Shown one piece after another: positions 34,753-45,733 of a DNA stretch of 64,000 nt. A program made the position numbers and the translations under genes. The stretch is taken from positions 10,329,764-10,393,763 of the forward strand of contig NW_006921532.1 of assembly GCF_000340215.1 (NCBI RefSeq). Direction: 5' to 3'. Position 1 is the stretch's first letter; each line of letters opens with the position of its first letter. This DNA comes from Pseudocercospora fijiensis CIRAD86. Taxonomy: Eukaryota > Ascomycota > Dothideomycetes > Mycosphaerellales > Mycosphaerellaceae. The notes below the pieces were generated by a model. The model saw nothing but the letters and a program-made list of their open reading frames with translations, searched no databases and was not told the origin of the DNA.

Positions 34753-37594
34753 TTAAGTACCTAGTTATGCTATTTAGGCTAGTAAACGCCCCTACTATAT
34801 TCTAGTCCTATATTAATCGAGCCTTATCTAGCCTATTAGACTACCTCTGTATAGTTTACCTAGATAACATCCTAGTTTATACCTATTTACCTAATATTGC
34901 GGAGTACTAGGCTATAGTTCGCAAGGTACTCGATCGCCTAAGGGCCTATAGACTATATTACAAGCCTTCTAAATGCACCTTTGCTACTAAGGAGGTAGCC
35001 TTCCTTAGCTTCTTCGTGTTAACTAAGGGTATTAAGGCTAATCCTAATCGGATTAAGACTATTACTAAATAGCTAACACCTACTAGTATTAAAGAACTTT
35101 AGTTATTCCTCGGCTTCGCTAATTTCTATTGTCGCTTTATTAAGGGCTATTTACGGTATGTAATGCTACTAACTAAGCTTACTAAAACTAAGGCTAACCC
35201 TACTAGAGAGTTCAAATAGACTAATAGAGTATAAGCCTCTTTTAACGGTCTAAAGCAACGCTTTACTAAAGTCCCCTTAAGGGCCCTTATTATACTATTT
35301 CGTACTAAGCAAACAGATCTGTATTAAGACTAACGCTTTACAGTTTGCTATATTAGCTATTATATTACAACAATCGGATAAGGACTATTATTAGCACCCG
35401 ATTGCCTTCTTCTCGAGGAAGATAATTAATACTAAGCGTCGCTACGAGACCTACGAGTAAGAGCTCTTAGCTATTATCGAGGCCTTTAAGTATTAGAGGC
35501 ACTACCTCGATAGGGCTTAATATACAATATAGGTCTATATAGACTATAACAACTTCCGTAGTATTACTAAGGTTACTAGAGTTATAGGTTAATAGGCTAG
35601 ATAGGCCGTCTACCTCGCCGGGTTCGATTTTAATATATTATACCGGCTAGGCGTAAGTAACCCTACCGATAGCCTATCGAGGTAACCTAATTACGACAGC
35701 GAGACCTAACACATTAATTCTTTGTTTCTAACCCTATAGTATAAGATTGCTATAGCCCGTATTGTTAATAAGTAAGCGTAGGATAAGCGGCTTACCGGAC
35801 TCCGCGACGGCTTAAAGTATATTAATGCTCTTACTATATTAATAGTACGTATTAAGGCAAGGGCTAAGGGCATAGATAGGAGAAGTTATAATAACTCCCT
35901 AGTCGATATTGCTATATATAGTAACAGCGATTAAAGCACTACTATAGTTAATCCGGCTGCTAGTACTATTAGATATATATAATACGTACCTCGTTTAATA
36001 GCACGGATACTATTAAATAACCTTGTAAATAGGGATAGTTAATCGTTTATAGACGAGCTATTACGTACTTAGTAGAGGAACGCCTTTGCTGCTAAACGTA
36101 TCGATAAGCTTGTAAGTAGGCGAACGACTCGATTTAGTAAGAGTAATAATTAGTCGATCGACGACAAAGGTTACTTAAAGTTTAAGGGCAGATACTATAT
36201 CCCCGCTAAACAATCGATTAGACAAGAGCTTTTAAAAAGGCACTATAATAGTAAGCTCGCTAGTTACTATAGTATAGAGAGGTCGTACGAGTTACTATTG
36301 CGTATATACTACTAGCTAAATAGTAAGCGGTATATAAAGGAGTATATATAGACCTATATAGTATGCTAGCGAGTTAAAGCACTAAAACACTTACTATTTA
36401 GCGAGTTGTCTTTACTCCCTATTCTAAAGAAGCTATTTGCTAAGCTTATAATAGATTTTATTATAGGCCTTCTACCTACTAAGCGTAGAGGCAGCAAGGA
36501 TATATATAATTATTAATACTATCCTAGTTGTCGTAGACCGGTTTACTAAGGGCGCTCGTTACATTCCTACCCGGAAGGATTAGACGGCTATTAATATAGC
36601 TAAAGCACTATAGAACAACATCTTCTATAGCTATTAGGGGACCCCTAAGGGGATAGTCTCTAATAGAGGGTCGACATTTATATCTTATTATTAGAGTAAG
36701 ATATGCCTATAGCTAAGACTTAAGCATCGGCTATCTATAGCCTTCTATCTACAAACAGATAGCTAGACCGAGAGGCAAAATACTACGCTATAGCAGTACC
36801 TGCGTACCTATATTAATAAGAACCCTAATAACTAGGTTAACCTCTTATAACTAGCTAAATTTATATATAATAATAGTATCTACTTATCTACTAAGGTGTT
36901 ACCTTATTTCGCTATAATAGGCTAGAACGCTGCTATGCTATAAGACCCCTTATCGCTCGAGGCTGAGCGCAAGGAAAGGGAAGCGTGTTAAGTACTAACC
37001 CCTAAGACACTAGCGGCTATTAAGAGGGTTTAAAAGATACGAGAAATTTACGCTAAAATAGCTAACAAACTAGCAAAGGCCTAGGCCTATTAGAAGGCCT
37101 ACTATAATAAATACTACCTTCTAATAACCTTCCGGAAGGGCGATATAGTTATACTTAGCACGAAGAACCTACGTATCCGTAAACACCCCTCGCCCGATAG
37201 CAAAATAAGGCCTAAACTCGTACTAAGGTATATTAGCCCTTTCCGTGTCCGAGAACCTAGGGGCACCTAGGCCTATTAACTATAGCTTCTACCTTATTAC
37301 ACTATCTATAACACCTTCTATATATCCCTCCTTAAGCCGTACTACCTACGCGAAGGGGATAAAGCGCCTACTAAATCCGAGGACATACTAGCTAATAGCG
37401 AAGAGCTATAGTCTATAGAACGTATTCTAAAGCACCGGACTAAGTAAGGCAAGAAAGAATACCTCTTAAGATAGCAGGGCCACTTACCCAAACAGGACTC
37501 GTAGGAGGCTAAAGACTCCTTCGAGGATATAGCCGAGTTGTTAGATAAGTATTAGACTAGCGTAAAGAACAAGAAGAAGGCTAAAAGCTCGTAA
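34753..37594 (+). pseudogene. RT, RNase H, integrase and chromodomain of copy D, part 4
   Basis: The D frame resumes after copy B in the RT palm (FKYLVMLFRLVNAPTIF). The box at 34857-34868 reads YLDN. Then come the RT thumb (ALTKG-type segment, FLGFANFYCRFIKGYLR), RNase H around 35300-35640, integrase around 36180-37000 and the chromodomain at 37430-37590 (KKEYLL, then QGHLPKQDS and LLDKY). The TAA near 37592 ends the frame. Confidence 0.85.
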
Positions 37595-38820
37595 TGTTAC
37601 TAAGGCTTAGGATTAATAGTACCCCTAGGGTGCTACTAGCTAACTAATTAGGGGCCGGCAAACCAGGACAACAAGACTATACTAGGCGCGCTACGACGCG
37701 TTAATTAGTCGCTGCTCTTTTAAGGGCTCTACCTCTTGTTTATTTATTTGTAGGGCCTCGAAGCCTAGGCAATTAGCGATACGCGCGCGCGTGCGAATAA
37801 CAGTAATAAAGATAATAGTGTCGCGCTACGAGCTAGCAGTATATTAGCAGCCGGCATAGCTATATTAGTAACGATATTGCGGAGTATATTGCTATTTAAG
37901 AGAGGAAAGATATAGCTATATTAGTAACGGTGTTACTAAGTTGTTAGTTAAAGAAGGAAATTAGAAGCAAGGTAAAGTTAGCGCTAAGACGGCTAGCGCC
38001 GCTATTATTAATATTACTTGCTATTATCGCTACGCCTATAGACACAACCTTACCTATACTACGAGCCGGAACGCGCTATACCGGTTAAGTTAAAAGGATA
38101 GCTATATTAAAGGGCTAATTAAAACTTTAAGGCCAAGTTAAAATACTAAGAGCCGCTTAAAAGATTAAGCGACTAATAGACTAACTAAGGGCAAAAACTA
38201 TAGAGCTAAGCTAGCCGGGGTCGATCTTGCGGATAATAGGTTACTCCTCGATCTTTCCGACCCTTTAAGCGAGGCAAACCTTAACTATTATACTTATAAT
38301 AGCCTTTACCTATAGAAACTAGACGAACTGTGTTTTTTAAAAAGATAAGATAAGATTAACAATTAAAGGCTACTAAACCTAACTAATTAGGGCTAGTAAA
38401 ACTACGACAGTAAATAATAGCCCTCGTAATAATAAGAACAAACCCTCGGGAGCGGACATTTCTAGGTTTTTTAAGAGTAGACGCAAAGAACTCGGACAAC
38501 CTTACTTAGAACGGGGGCAGTACTACAATACCCCGTATACCTACCTATTATAGTAGGGAAGGTGCGCTCGTATTGTAATTAGTTGCTAGCCTTTAATTTA
38601 TATAGCTATATAACCCCTTATTGTTACGAGTAGCAGTAATAGCGTAGTTAGAAGTTAGACATTATCGGAGATAAGGTTTAATATAGTTATATAATTAGGT
38701 AGTTAAGCGTTTAATCTAGCGCGGCTAAACAGCTTAGTTAATCTGCTAAGTTAGCGGTAAAGGAGATTAGGTTAGAATATAGACAGGCTACGAGGGCGCG
38801 GCCTTTAGAAGGGAAGCGTA
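37595..38820 (+). other. 3' non-coding region of copy D
   Basis: About 1.2 kb homologous to the 3' regions of copies A and C. It ends in the purine-rich tagaagggaagcg next to the 3' LTR. No reading frame seen. Confidence 0.65.
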
Positions 38821-39009
38821 TATTAGAGGCTATATGTAATTAGCATGTAACTAGCTCGAGTAAAGCTAGGGTCCTAGTGCCTTAGGTAGGGCTTAGCGCT
38901 TAGCGTTAGGCTAACTAGCCTGCCTTCCTCCCTCTCCTCTTAGATCTCTATCGAATACTATACTAATTTACTACTACTCTATCTACCTGCTAATATAACC
39001 CTTTCTATA
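38821..39009 (+). repeat. 3' LTR of copy D
   Basis: Partner of 12881-13069 (189 bp). Target duplication ATTAG follows at 39010-39014. Confidence 0.92.
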
Positions 39010-39014
39010 ATTAG

Positions 39015-42000
39015 GGTCTCCGCGGTAGTAATATAGTTTAAGGAGGGAGATATAGAAGGTATTATAGATAGTGTAGTATACTATAACTAATAGGCCTATA
39101 CGGAAGAGCCCTTAACTTTTCGAATACGGAATAGGCTAATGTATCTTAGTGCGAGCTTAGGCCTTGTTTTACTATTAGGGGATAGGTGTTTGCGGATACG
39201 GAGGTTCTTCGTACTAAGGATAACTATATCGCCTTACTTAAAGGTTATTAGCGTATAGTGTTTGTTATAATAGGCCTTCTAATAGGCCTAGGCCTTTGCT
39301 AGTTTATTAGCTATCTTAGCGTAAATTTCTCGCATCCTTTAAACCCTCTTAATAGCCGCTAGTGTCTTAGGGGTTAATACTTAATACGCTTCCCTCTCCT
39401 TGCGCTCGACCTCGAGCGAGGTAAATAGTTCTTATAGCAAAGCAGGGTTCTAGCCTATTATAGCTATATATAGTAAGACCTTAGTTAATAAGTAGACACC
39501 GTTATTATATACGAATTTAGCAGGTTGTAGGAGGTTAACCTAGTTATTAGGGTTCTTCTTAATATAGCTACGTAGGTACTACTACAAAGTGGCATTCTGT
39601 CTCTCGGTTTAGCTATCTATCTATAGATAGAAGGCTATAGATAGCCGATGCTTAAGTCTTAGCTATAGGCATATCTTACTCTAATAGTAAGATATAAATA
39701 TCGAGCCTCGGTTAGAAACTATCCCCTTAGGGGTTCCCTAATAGCTATAGAAGATATTATTCTATAGTAACTTAGCTATATTAATAGCTGTCTAATCCTT
39801 CCGAGCGGGGATATAGCGAGCGCTCTTAGTAAACTAGTCTACGACGACTAGGATAGCGTTAAAGATGTCCTTACTTCCTCTTCGCTTAGTAGGGGGAAGA
39901 CCTATAATAAAGTCTATTATAAGCTCTATAAATAGCTTATAAGGGATTAGTAATAAGGACAACTCGCTAAAAGGCTAATACTTTAGTGCCTTAATACGTT
40001 AGTATACGGTATACGTATTAACGTATTCCTTTATATCCCGCTTACTATTTAGCTAGTAGTATATACGCAATAGTAGCTCGTACGACCTCTCTATACTATA
40101 GTAACCGGCAAGCTTACTATTATAGTGTCGCTTAAGAAGTTCTTATCGGATCGAATATTTAGTAGAAATATAGTATCTGCCCTTAAACTTTAAGTAACCC
40201 TTATTATTGATCGACTAGTTACTCTTACTAGATCGAGTCGTTCGCCTACTTATAAGCTTATCGATACGTTTAGTAGCAAAGGCGTCCCTCTACTAAGTAC
40301 GTAATAGCTTATCTATAAACGATTAACTATCCCTATTTATAAGGTTATTTAGTAGCACCCTTGCTATTAAACGAGGTACGTATTATATATATCTAATAGC
40401 ACTAGCAGCCGGATTAACTGCAGCAGTGCTTTAATCGCTATTACTATATATAGCGATATCGACTAGGGAGTTATTATAACTTCTCCTATCTATGTCCTTA
40501 ATATATACTATTAATATAGCAAGGGCATTAATATACTTTAAGCCGTCGCGGAGTCTAGTAAGCCGCTTATCCTGCGCTTGCTTATTAACAATACGGGCTA
40601 TAGCAATCTTATACTATAGGGTTAGAAACAAAGAATTAATATGTTAGGTCTCGCTATTATAATTAGGTCGCCTCGATAGGCTATTAGTAGGGTTGCTTAC
40701 GCCTAGCCGATATAATATATTAAAATCAAACCTAGCGAGGTAGACGGCCTATCTAGCCTATCGACTTATAACCTATATAACCTTAGTAATCCTACGTAGG
40801 TTGTTATAGTCTATATAGACCTAAATAGGGTACTAAGCACTATTAAGATAATAGCGCTAATACTTAAAGGCCTCTACGATTACTAAGAGCTCTTACTCGT
40901 AGGTCTCGTAGCGACGCTTAGTATCGATTATTTTTTGCAAGAAGAAGGCGATTAGGTGCTAATAGGTATTATTAGCCTGCTATAATATAATAGCTAATAT
41001 AGCGAACTATAAAGCGTTAGTCTTAATCCGGATCTGTTTGCTTAGTACGAAATAGTATAACAAAGGGACTTTAGTAAAGCGTTACTTTAAACCGTTAAAA
41101 GCGGCTTATGCTCTATTAGTCTATTTAAACTCTCTAGATAGGTTAGCCTTAGTTTTAGTAAGCTTAGTTAGTAGTATTACATGCCGCGAATAACCCTCGA
41201 TAAATCGACGATAGAAGTTAGTAAAACCTAGGAATAATTAAAGCTCTTTAATACTAGTAGGTATTACCTATTTAGTAATAGTCTTAATCCGATTAGGATT
41301 AGCCTTAATACCCTTAGTTAATACGAGGAAGCTAAGGAAGGCTACCTCTTTAGTAGTAAAGGTATATTTAGAAGGCTTGCAATATAGTCTATAGGCTCGT
41401 AGGCGGTCGAGGACCTTACGTACTACGGCCTAGTATTCTATAATATTAGGTAAATAGGTGTAAACTAGGATGTTATCTAGGTAAACTATATAGAGATAGT
41501 CTAATAGGCCCGAAAGGGCCCGATTAATATAGGACTAGAATGTTATAGGGGCATTAGCTAAGCCGAATAGTATAACTAAGTACTCGAAATAGCTATAGCG
41601 AGTATAGAAGGCTGTCTTCTATTCGTCGCTCTTACGAATACAGATGCGGTAATAGGCGTCCTTAATATCTAATATAGTATAGTAGTAAGCGCTAGAAAGG
41701 CGATCGAGGGTCTCGTTAATAAGTAGAAGTAGATAGCGGTCCTTAATAGTAATAGTATTAAGCCTACGATAATCGATATACAGGCGTAGGCTACTATCCT
41801 TCTTTAGGACAAATAGGATAGGCGTACTAGTAGGGCTGTTACTATATCGAATTCGACTATTAGCTAGGTTCTTATCTAGGTATTTACGTAATATAGCAAG
41901 CTCTCGTTTACTAAGGTTATAGAGTAGCCTAAAAGGAACCTCCTTGCCCTATATAATATCGATCTTATAGTCCGTCTCTTTAAATATAGGCAGTATCGAT

Positions 42001-44005
42001 ACTAGGTAGTATTTAAACACATTAATATAGGTCTCTCGAATAGGCTATAGTATACGAGCAAGCTAATTAGGGTCTATACTATTAGGGGGCATAGGCTTAT
42101 CGTTATTACCTAATAGGTCGACTATTAGGTTAGCTACGGCAGGTATCAGGTTGCCGATAAATAGGACCCTAATATCGTTAGGGCACTCGCTAACGTCGAT
42201 ATACTTAATATCCTCTTTCCTAGCGATTCTAAATCGCTACTATTAAAGGCCTAAGTCTATAGTTATAGCGTAGTGCTTAAGAAAAGAGTTACTAATAACA
42301 ATAGTAGCTCCCCTATATAGGTTGTCTATATCTACTACGTAGGTAGTAAAGTCTAGTAGGCGCTTATTGCCGAGGTCGTCTTTTAGAACTATAGGAATAT
42401 AGTAGGCCCTATAAGTTAAGTACTAAGCGTTATTAAACTAAGCAAGGGTTAGTAGGTTAGTTCTAGGCAATTGTCGAAGGTCTAATTGCTTAGCTAGGCA
42501 ATAGCTAATAAGGGCACTAACCGAATTTCCTAGATCTAGCGTAACCTTAGTCTTATAGTTAGTTCTATATATATCCTATATAAGACAGGTGCGTATAATA
42601 GCTAGCACAATGTCGATAGTTTTACGCCGTACGAGGCTAACGGTTAGTGCGGCGCTTATTCCTTTTTCGACTAATTAGAAGGACCGATAGGGGTAGCATT
42701 AGCGGCTAAAAGGTTCTTTCGGTACTTAGCGGTAGTACGGTCGACTCGGGCCTAATCCCTAGGTTTATCGCATTAGCCTAGTAGATAGCTAGTGCTATTA
42801 TAGTTAAAGCATTTCAATCCGGTTAGGAGGTTGCTATAGCTATTGTTATTAGCAGAGCGGTTAGTAGTACTATAGGGATACGAGCCCCTTCTACGGCCCC
42901 TATTACGGCCTCCTCTATATAGCCGCCGGCTACGGCCTCTTCTACGGTTATTATTACTATTCCTATTATTGTTAGTATTATTATTTTAGTAGGAACCTTA
43001 GTTTCCTCCGTAGGCACTATAGTTACTACGGTTAGTACTAGTTAGTCGGATCCTCGACTCTAGCTATTACTAAAGCTAAATAGCTCGTTTAGCTGTTTCT
43101 ACTTCGACTATAAATTAAATACGTATTAGATTAGCCTATTCGAATACATAGCGGCGGTCTAATTTAAGGACTAATTCCTATCGCAATTTAGGGCGTATTT
43201 CCGAGATCTATATAGAATCGGTCTTAGCCGGAAGATTATCTTCGAGGGTCTTTAAGTAGGCCTCGAATAAGCGAGCCGTTTAATTAGTCTTTTACTTAGC
43301 TCGAAGGTACTAGTCCTAAGTATGCTATTGTCTTAGTATCGGGTTTCCGAGGGTGTCTAGTATAATTGTCTTATAGGTTTGCTACTAAACAGTAGTTTGG
43401 TTATTAAGGGAGTTAAAATAGTTATCCTAGGTGCGCTTCGGGTCGCTATTAATATATTATATAGTATAGACGACTAATAAGTAGTCGTTTAGGAGAGCCC
43501 TTAGTATATTGCGCTAGTTAAGCTTATAATTATATATATAATTATTATACTACTTGCGACTAGAGCCGTTAAACACGGTGTAGTCCTTAAGCTTAGTATC
43601 CTTCTTTTAGACGGGTAGTAAGGAAGGCCCTACTACTAGTTTAGTATTAGTTATTAGGGACTCCTATAGGCGGCGAATCTCGAGGAGATTATCCTTTAGC
43701 TGTTATTCTTAACGTAAGGCAGTAAGCCTATTCTAAGTAGCTTCTTAAAGTCTCGCTACTAGCTAGGGGCCGAAGGCTAGTTAGTTATATCGACGGTTAA
43801 TAATATTGTTAAGAATGTCGTTAATAGGCAACGATAGGTTATCCCCTTCGACTATAGGTTCTTTAGTAGGCCCTCCGGTAGGCTCTTTAGTAGGCACTTT
43901 AGTAGGAACTATGCTACTAGCGTTGTTATTACTAGCGCTGCTAGCGGCGCTACGGTTGTTATTATTGCTTCGTAATAAGCCGGCTATTATAATAAGAGGT
44001 AACAC
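39015..44005 (-). pseudogene. gag-pol remnant of copy C
   Basis: Minus strand: gag N-terminus at 44005-43781 (IIIAGLLRSNNNNR, PTKVPTKEPTGGPTKEP), gag core to about 42900, zinc knuckle near 42780-42830, protease near 42500-42600, RT 42050-41380 with the box YLDN at 41472-41483, RNase H near 40900, and integrase 40600-39700. Stops are frequent. It continues beyond copy D at 12875. Confidence 0.85.
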
Positions 44006-44262
44006 TAATAATGTATTATAGGCCTCTATAGTACGGATATAGCGGAATTAGCGAGTATCGGTCTAGTGTAATTAACTTAGTATAATAGGCCGTATAGAAG
44101 GCCTTGCTTAATAATTAGTACAGTTATTCTAATAGAATAGTACGTATAGGTTCCGCTCTTCGGGCGTAATATAGTTAAATCGATAGTTTTCGTAGCTATA
44201 CCGCTAAAAGCTTAAAATAAGGACTATCTAGCTACTGCCCTAAAGGGGTAGATCGAATACTA

Positions 44263-44451
44263 TATAAGAAGGGTTATATTAGCAGGTAGATAGGGTAGTA
44301 GTAAATTAGTATAGTATTCGATAGAGATCTAAGAGGAGAGGGAGGAAGGCAGGCTAGTTAGCCTAACGCTAAGCGCTAAGCCCTGCCTAAGGCATTAGGA
44401 CCCTAGCTTTACTTAGTCTAGTTATATACTAATTACGTATAACCTCTAATA
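44263..44451 (-). repeat. 5' LTR of copy C
   Basis: Partner of 11251-11439 at 189 bp, followed by TATAG (44452-44456), the second copy of the target duplication. Confidence 0.9.
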
Positions 44452-44775
44452 TATAGCAAGTACTATCTAGAATAATTATAGCAAGTTATATCCGAAACGC
44501 CTATAGTAAATACTACTAAAACCGCTTATAGCGAGTAGTAATACTCGAAACGCTTATAGTAGTAACTATCCGAGATATCTATAGCGAGTAGTACTACCTA
44601 GAACGCTTATAGCAAATACTATCTAAAATGCCTATAGTAAATAGTATTTAAACTACTTATAGCGGATACCCTATATAACGCCTACTATGAGTACCTTATA
44701 AAACGCCTATAGCGAGTACTCTATAGAATACCTGTAGCGAGTAGTACTATCTAGAATGCGTAAAATAAGCCTTTC
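44452..44775. repeat. Degenerate tandem array, right part
   Basis: Continuation of the array of 10725-11250. The same unit (tatagcgagtagtactatctagaacgc and variants) recurs about a dozen times. The two parts together would be about 0.85 kb before copy C inserted. Confidence 0.8.
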
Positions 44776-45166
44776 GAGTATACTATCTCGAGTAAATACT
44801 ATCGGATTAGAAGTAAACGACAGATATAGTATCGGAAATACTACTATCGCAACCTTACGATATATAATACGACTCCTACGACCTCCGAACTGCTCGCGAA
44901 CTAAGAAATTTTAAAGTTCCTCGGCTATAACTAATTAGAGTCGGCTTTTAGCTCGTTTTGAGCCGCAGTAAGCCCAAAGAGGCCCTATTTTTGTTGAGTC
45001 ATTATATTTTAGAAGTTATTATATTTTAGATAAGGGATAAGATAAGAATGATGGAGCTCTGGCTAGCAGCCTTAGGAGTGGGGAAAGGCAGATCGTTATC
45101 GCATGTGAAAGCAACTTCAAATTTCACCACCCCACTCCTCCATCATCGTCGACACGACATATCGGA
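44776..45166. other. Repeat-to-gene transition upstream of the Rdx gene
   Basis: RIP-type composition fades between 44780 and 45020. A short AT-rich direct repeat (attatattttaga) occurs twice at about 45001-45031. Normal composition starts at about 45040. No gene seen. Confidence 0.5.
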
Positions 45167-45610
45167 ATGGCAGACGAACACAAGGCGCCTGTGCAGCTGC
45201 CGAGGGTGGCCATCACATTCTGTACGCAGTGCAAATGGATGCTCAGAGCAGCCTATTTTGGACAAGAACTCCTGTCCACCTTCGGAACAAGCATTGGGGA
45301 GGTGGCATTGATACCAACGACTGGAGGACTATTCCAAGTCAATTTGACCTACAAGCCTGTGACTTCTGAATCGGAAGGTGAAGTCCAAGCCAGCGAGGTT
45401 TTGATATGGGACCGTAAGACGGAAGGTGGCTTCCCAGAGACCAAGATTCTGAAGCAAAAGATCCGCAACTTCATTGAACCACAGAAGAATCTTGGCCATT
45501 CAGATACACCATCAGCGAAGAAGAAGTCGGATCACACTTCAACACAGGAAAAGGCCACGAATGGAGTAAACACTGGAGAAGCTGCACACGAATGCCTGGA
45601 CTGCAAATGA
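45167..45610 (+). CDS. Rdx/selenoprotein-W-like protein with CxxC motif
   Basis: 147-residue intronless CDS. Residues 14-24 read VAITFCTQCKW, the hallmark beta-strand plus Cys19-x-x-Cys22 of the Rdx family (SelW/SelT/SelH relatives), with Cys in both positions and no selenocysteine. The thioredoxin-like core continues to about residue 105 (GGLFQVNLTY; EVLIWDRKTEGGFPETKILK, KQKIRNFIEP). The last 40 residues are polar and likely disordered. Family members are small redox proteins. The actual substrate is unknown. It is the first gene to the right of the 34-kb repeat block, about 390 bp from RIP-type sequence. Confidence 0.88.
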   Translation: MADEHKAPVQLPRVAITFCTQCKWMLRAAYFGQELLSTFGTSIGEVALIPTTGGLFQVNLTYKPVTSESEGEVQASEVLIWDRKTEGGFPETKILKQKIRNFIEPQKNLGHSDTPSAKKKSDHTSTQEKATNGVNTGEAAHECLDCK

Positions 45611-45733
45611 GACTTTCATGTCGCACAATTCAGCTTAGATGTCTTGGAGACGGTTTGGTACTGTCTGCACATGCAATTCGATATCCTAATCAACCTAAGA
45701 GCAACCCTTCTTAATTGGTCTAGGCCACACTGT

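Larger units (their letters stand above)
12881..39009 (+). mobile_element. Ty3/gypsy chromovirus copy D, nested in C and hit three times
   Basis: Its LTRs (12881-13069 and 38821-39009, 189 bp each) are flanked by the duplication ATTAG (12876-12880, 39010-39014). It lies opposite to C and contains copy A (13810-20912), the LINE (21863-26742) and copy B (27751-34747). Removing these with their target duplications leaves about 7.12 kb. Its LTRs resemble those of C more than those of A and E. The gag-pol segments can be read across every junction. Confidence 0.93.
11251..44451 (-). mobile_element. Ty3/gypsy chromovirus copy C, outermost element of the nest
   Basis: Its LTRs (11251-11439 and 44263-44451, both 189 bp) are flanked by the 5-bp duplication TATAG (11246-11250, 44452-44456). 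The element is interrupted by copy D with its target duplication (12881-39014). Removing this leaves about 7.07 kb, close to the intact 7.1 kb of copy A. Element order on the minus strand is gag, protease, RT, RNase H, integrase (44005 down to 39015), then, beyond D, the chromodomain tail (12875-12640) and a non-coding 3' region. It is the oldest insertion in the block. Confidence 0.9.

Noticed and set aside
42823..43017. 64-codon minus-strand frame (PTEETKVPTKIIIL...)
   Set aside because: It is an off-frame read of the Arg/Gly/Asn-rich gag linker next to the zinc knuckle of copy C.
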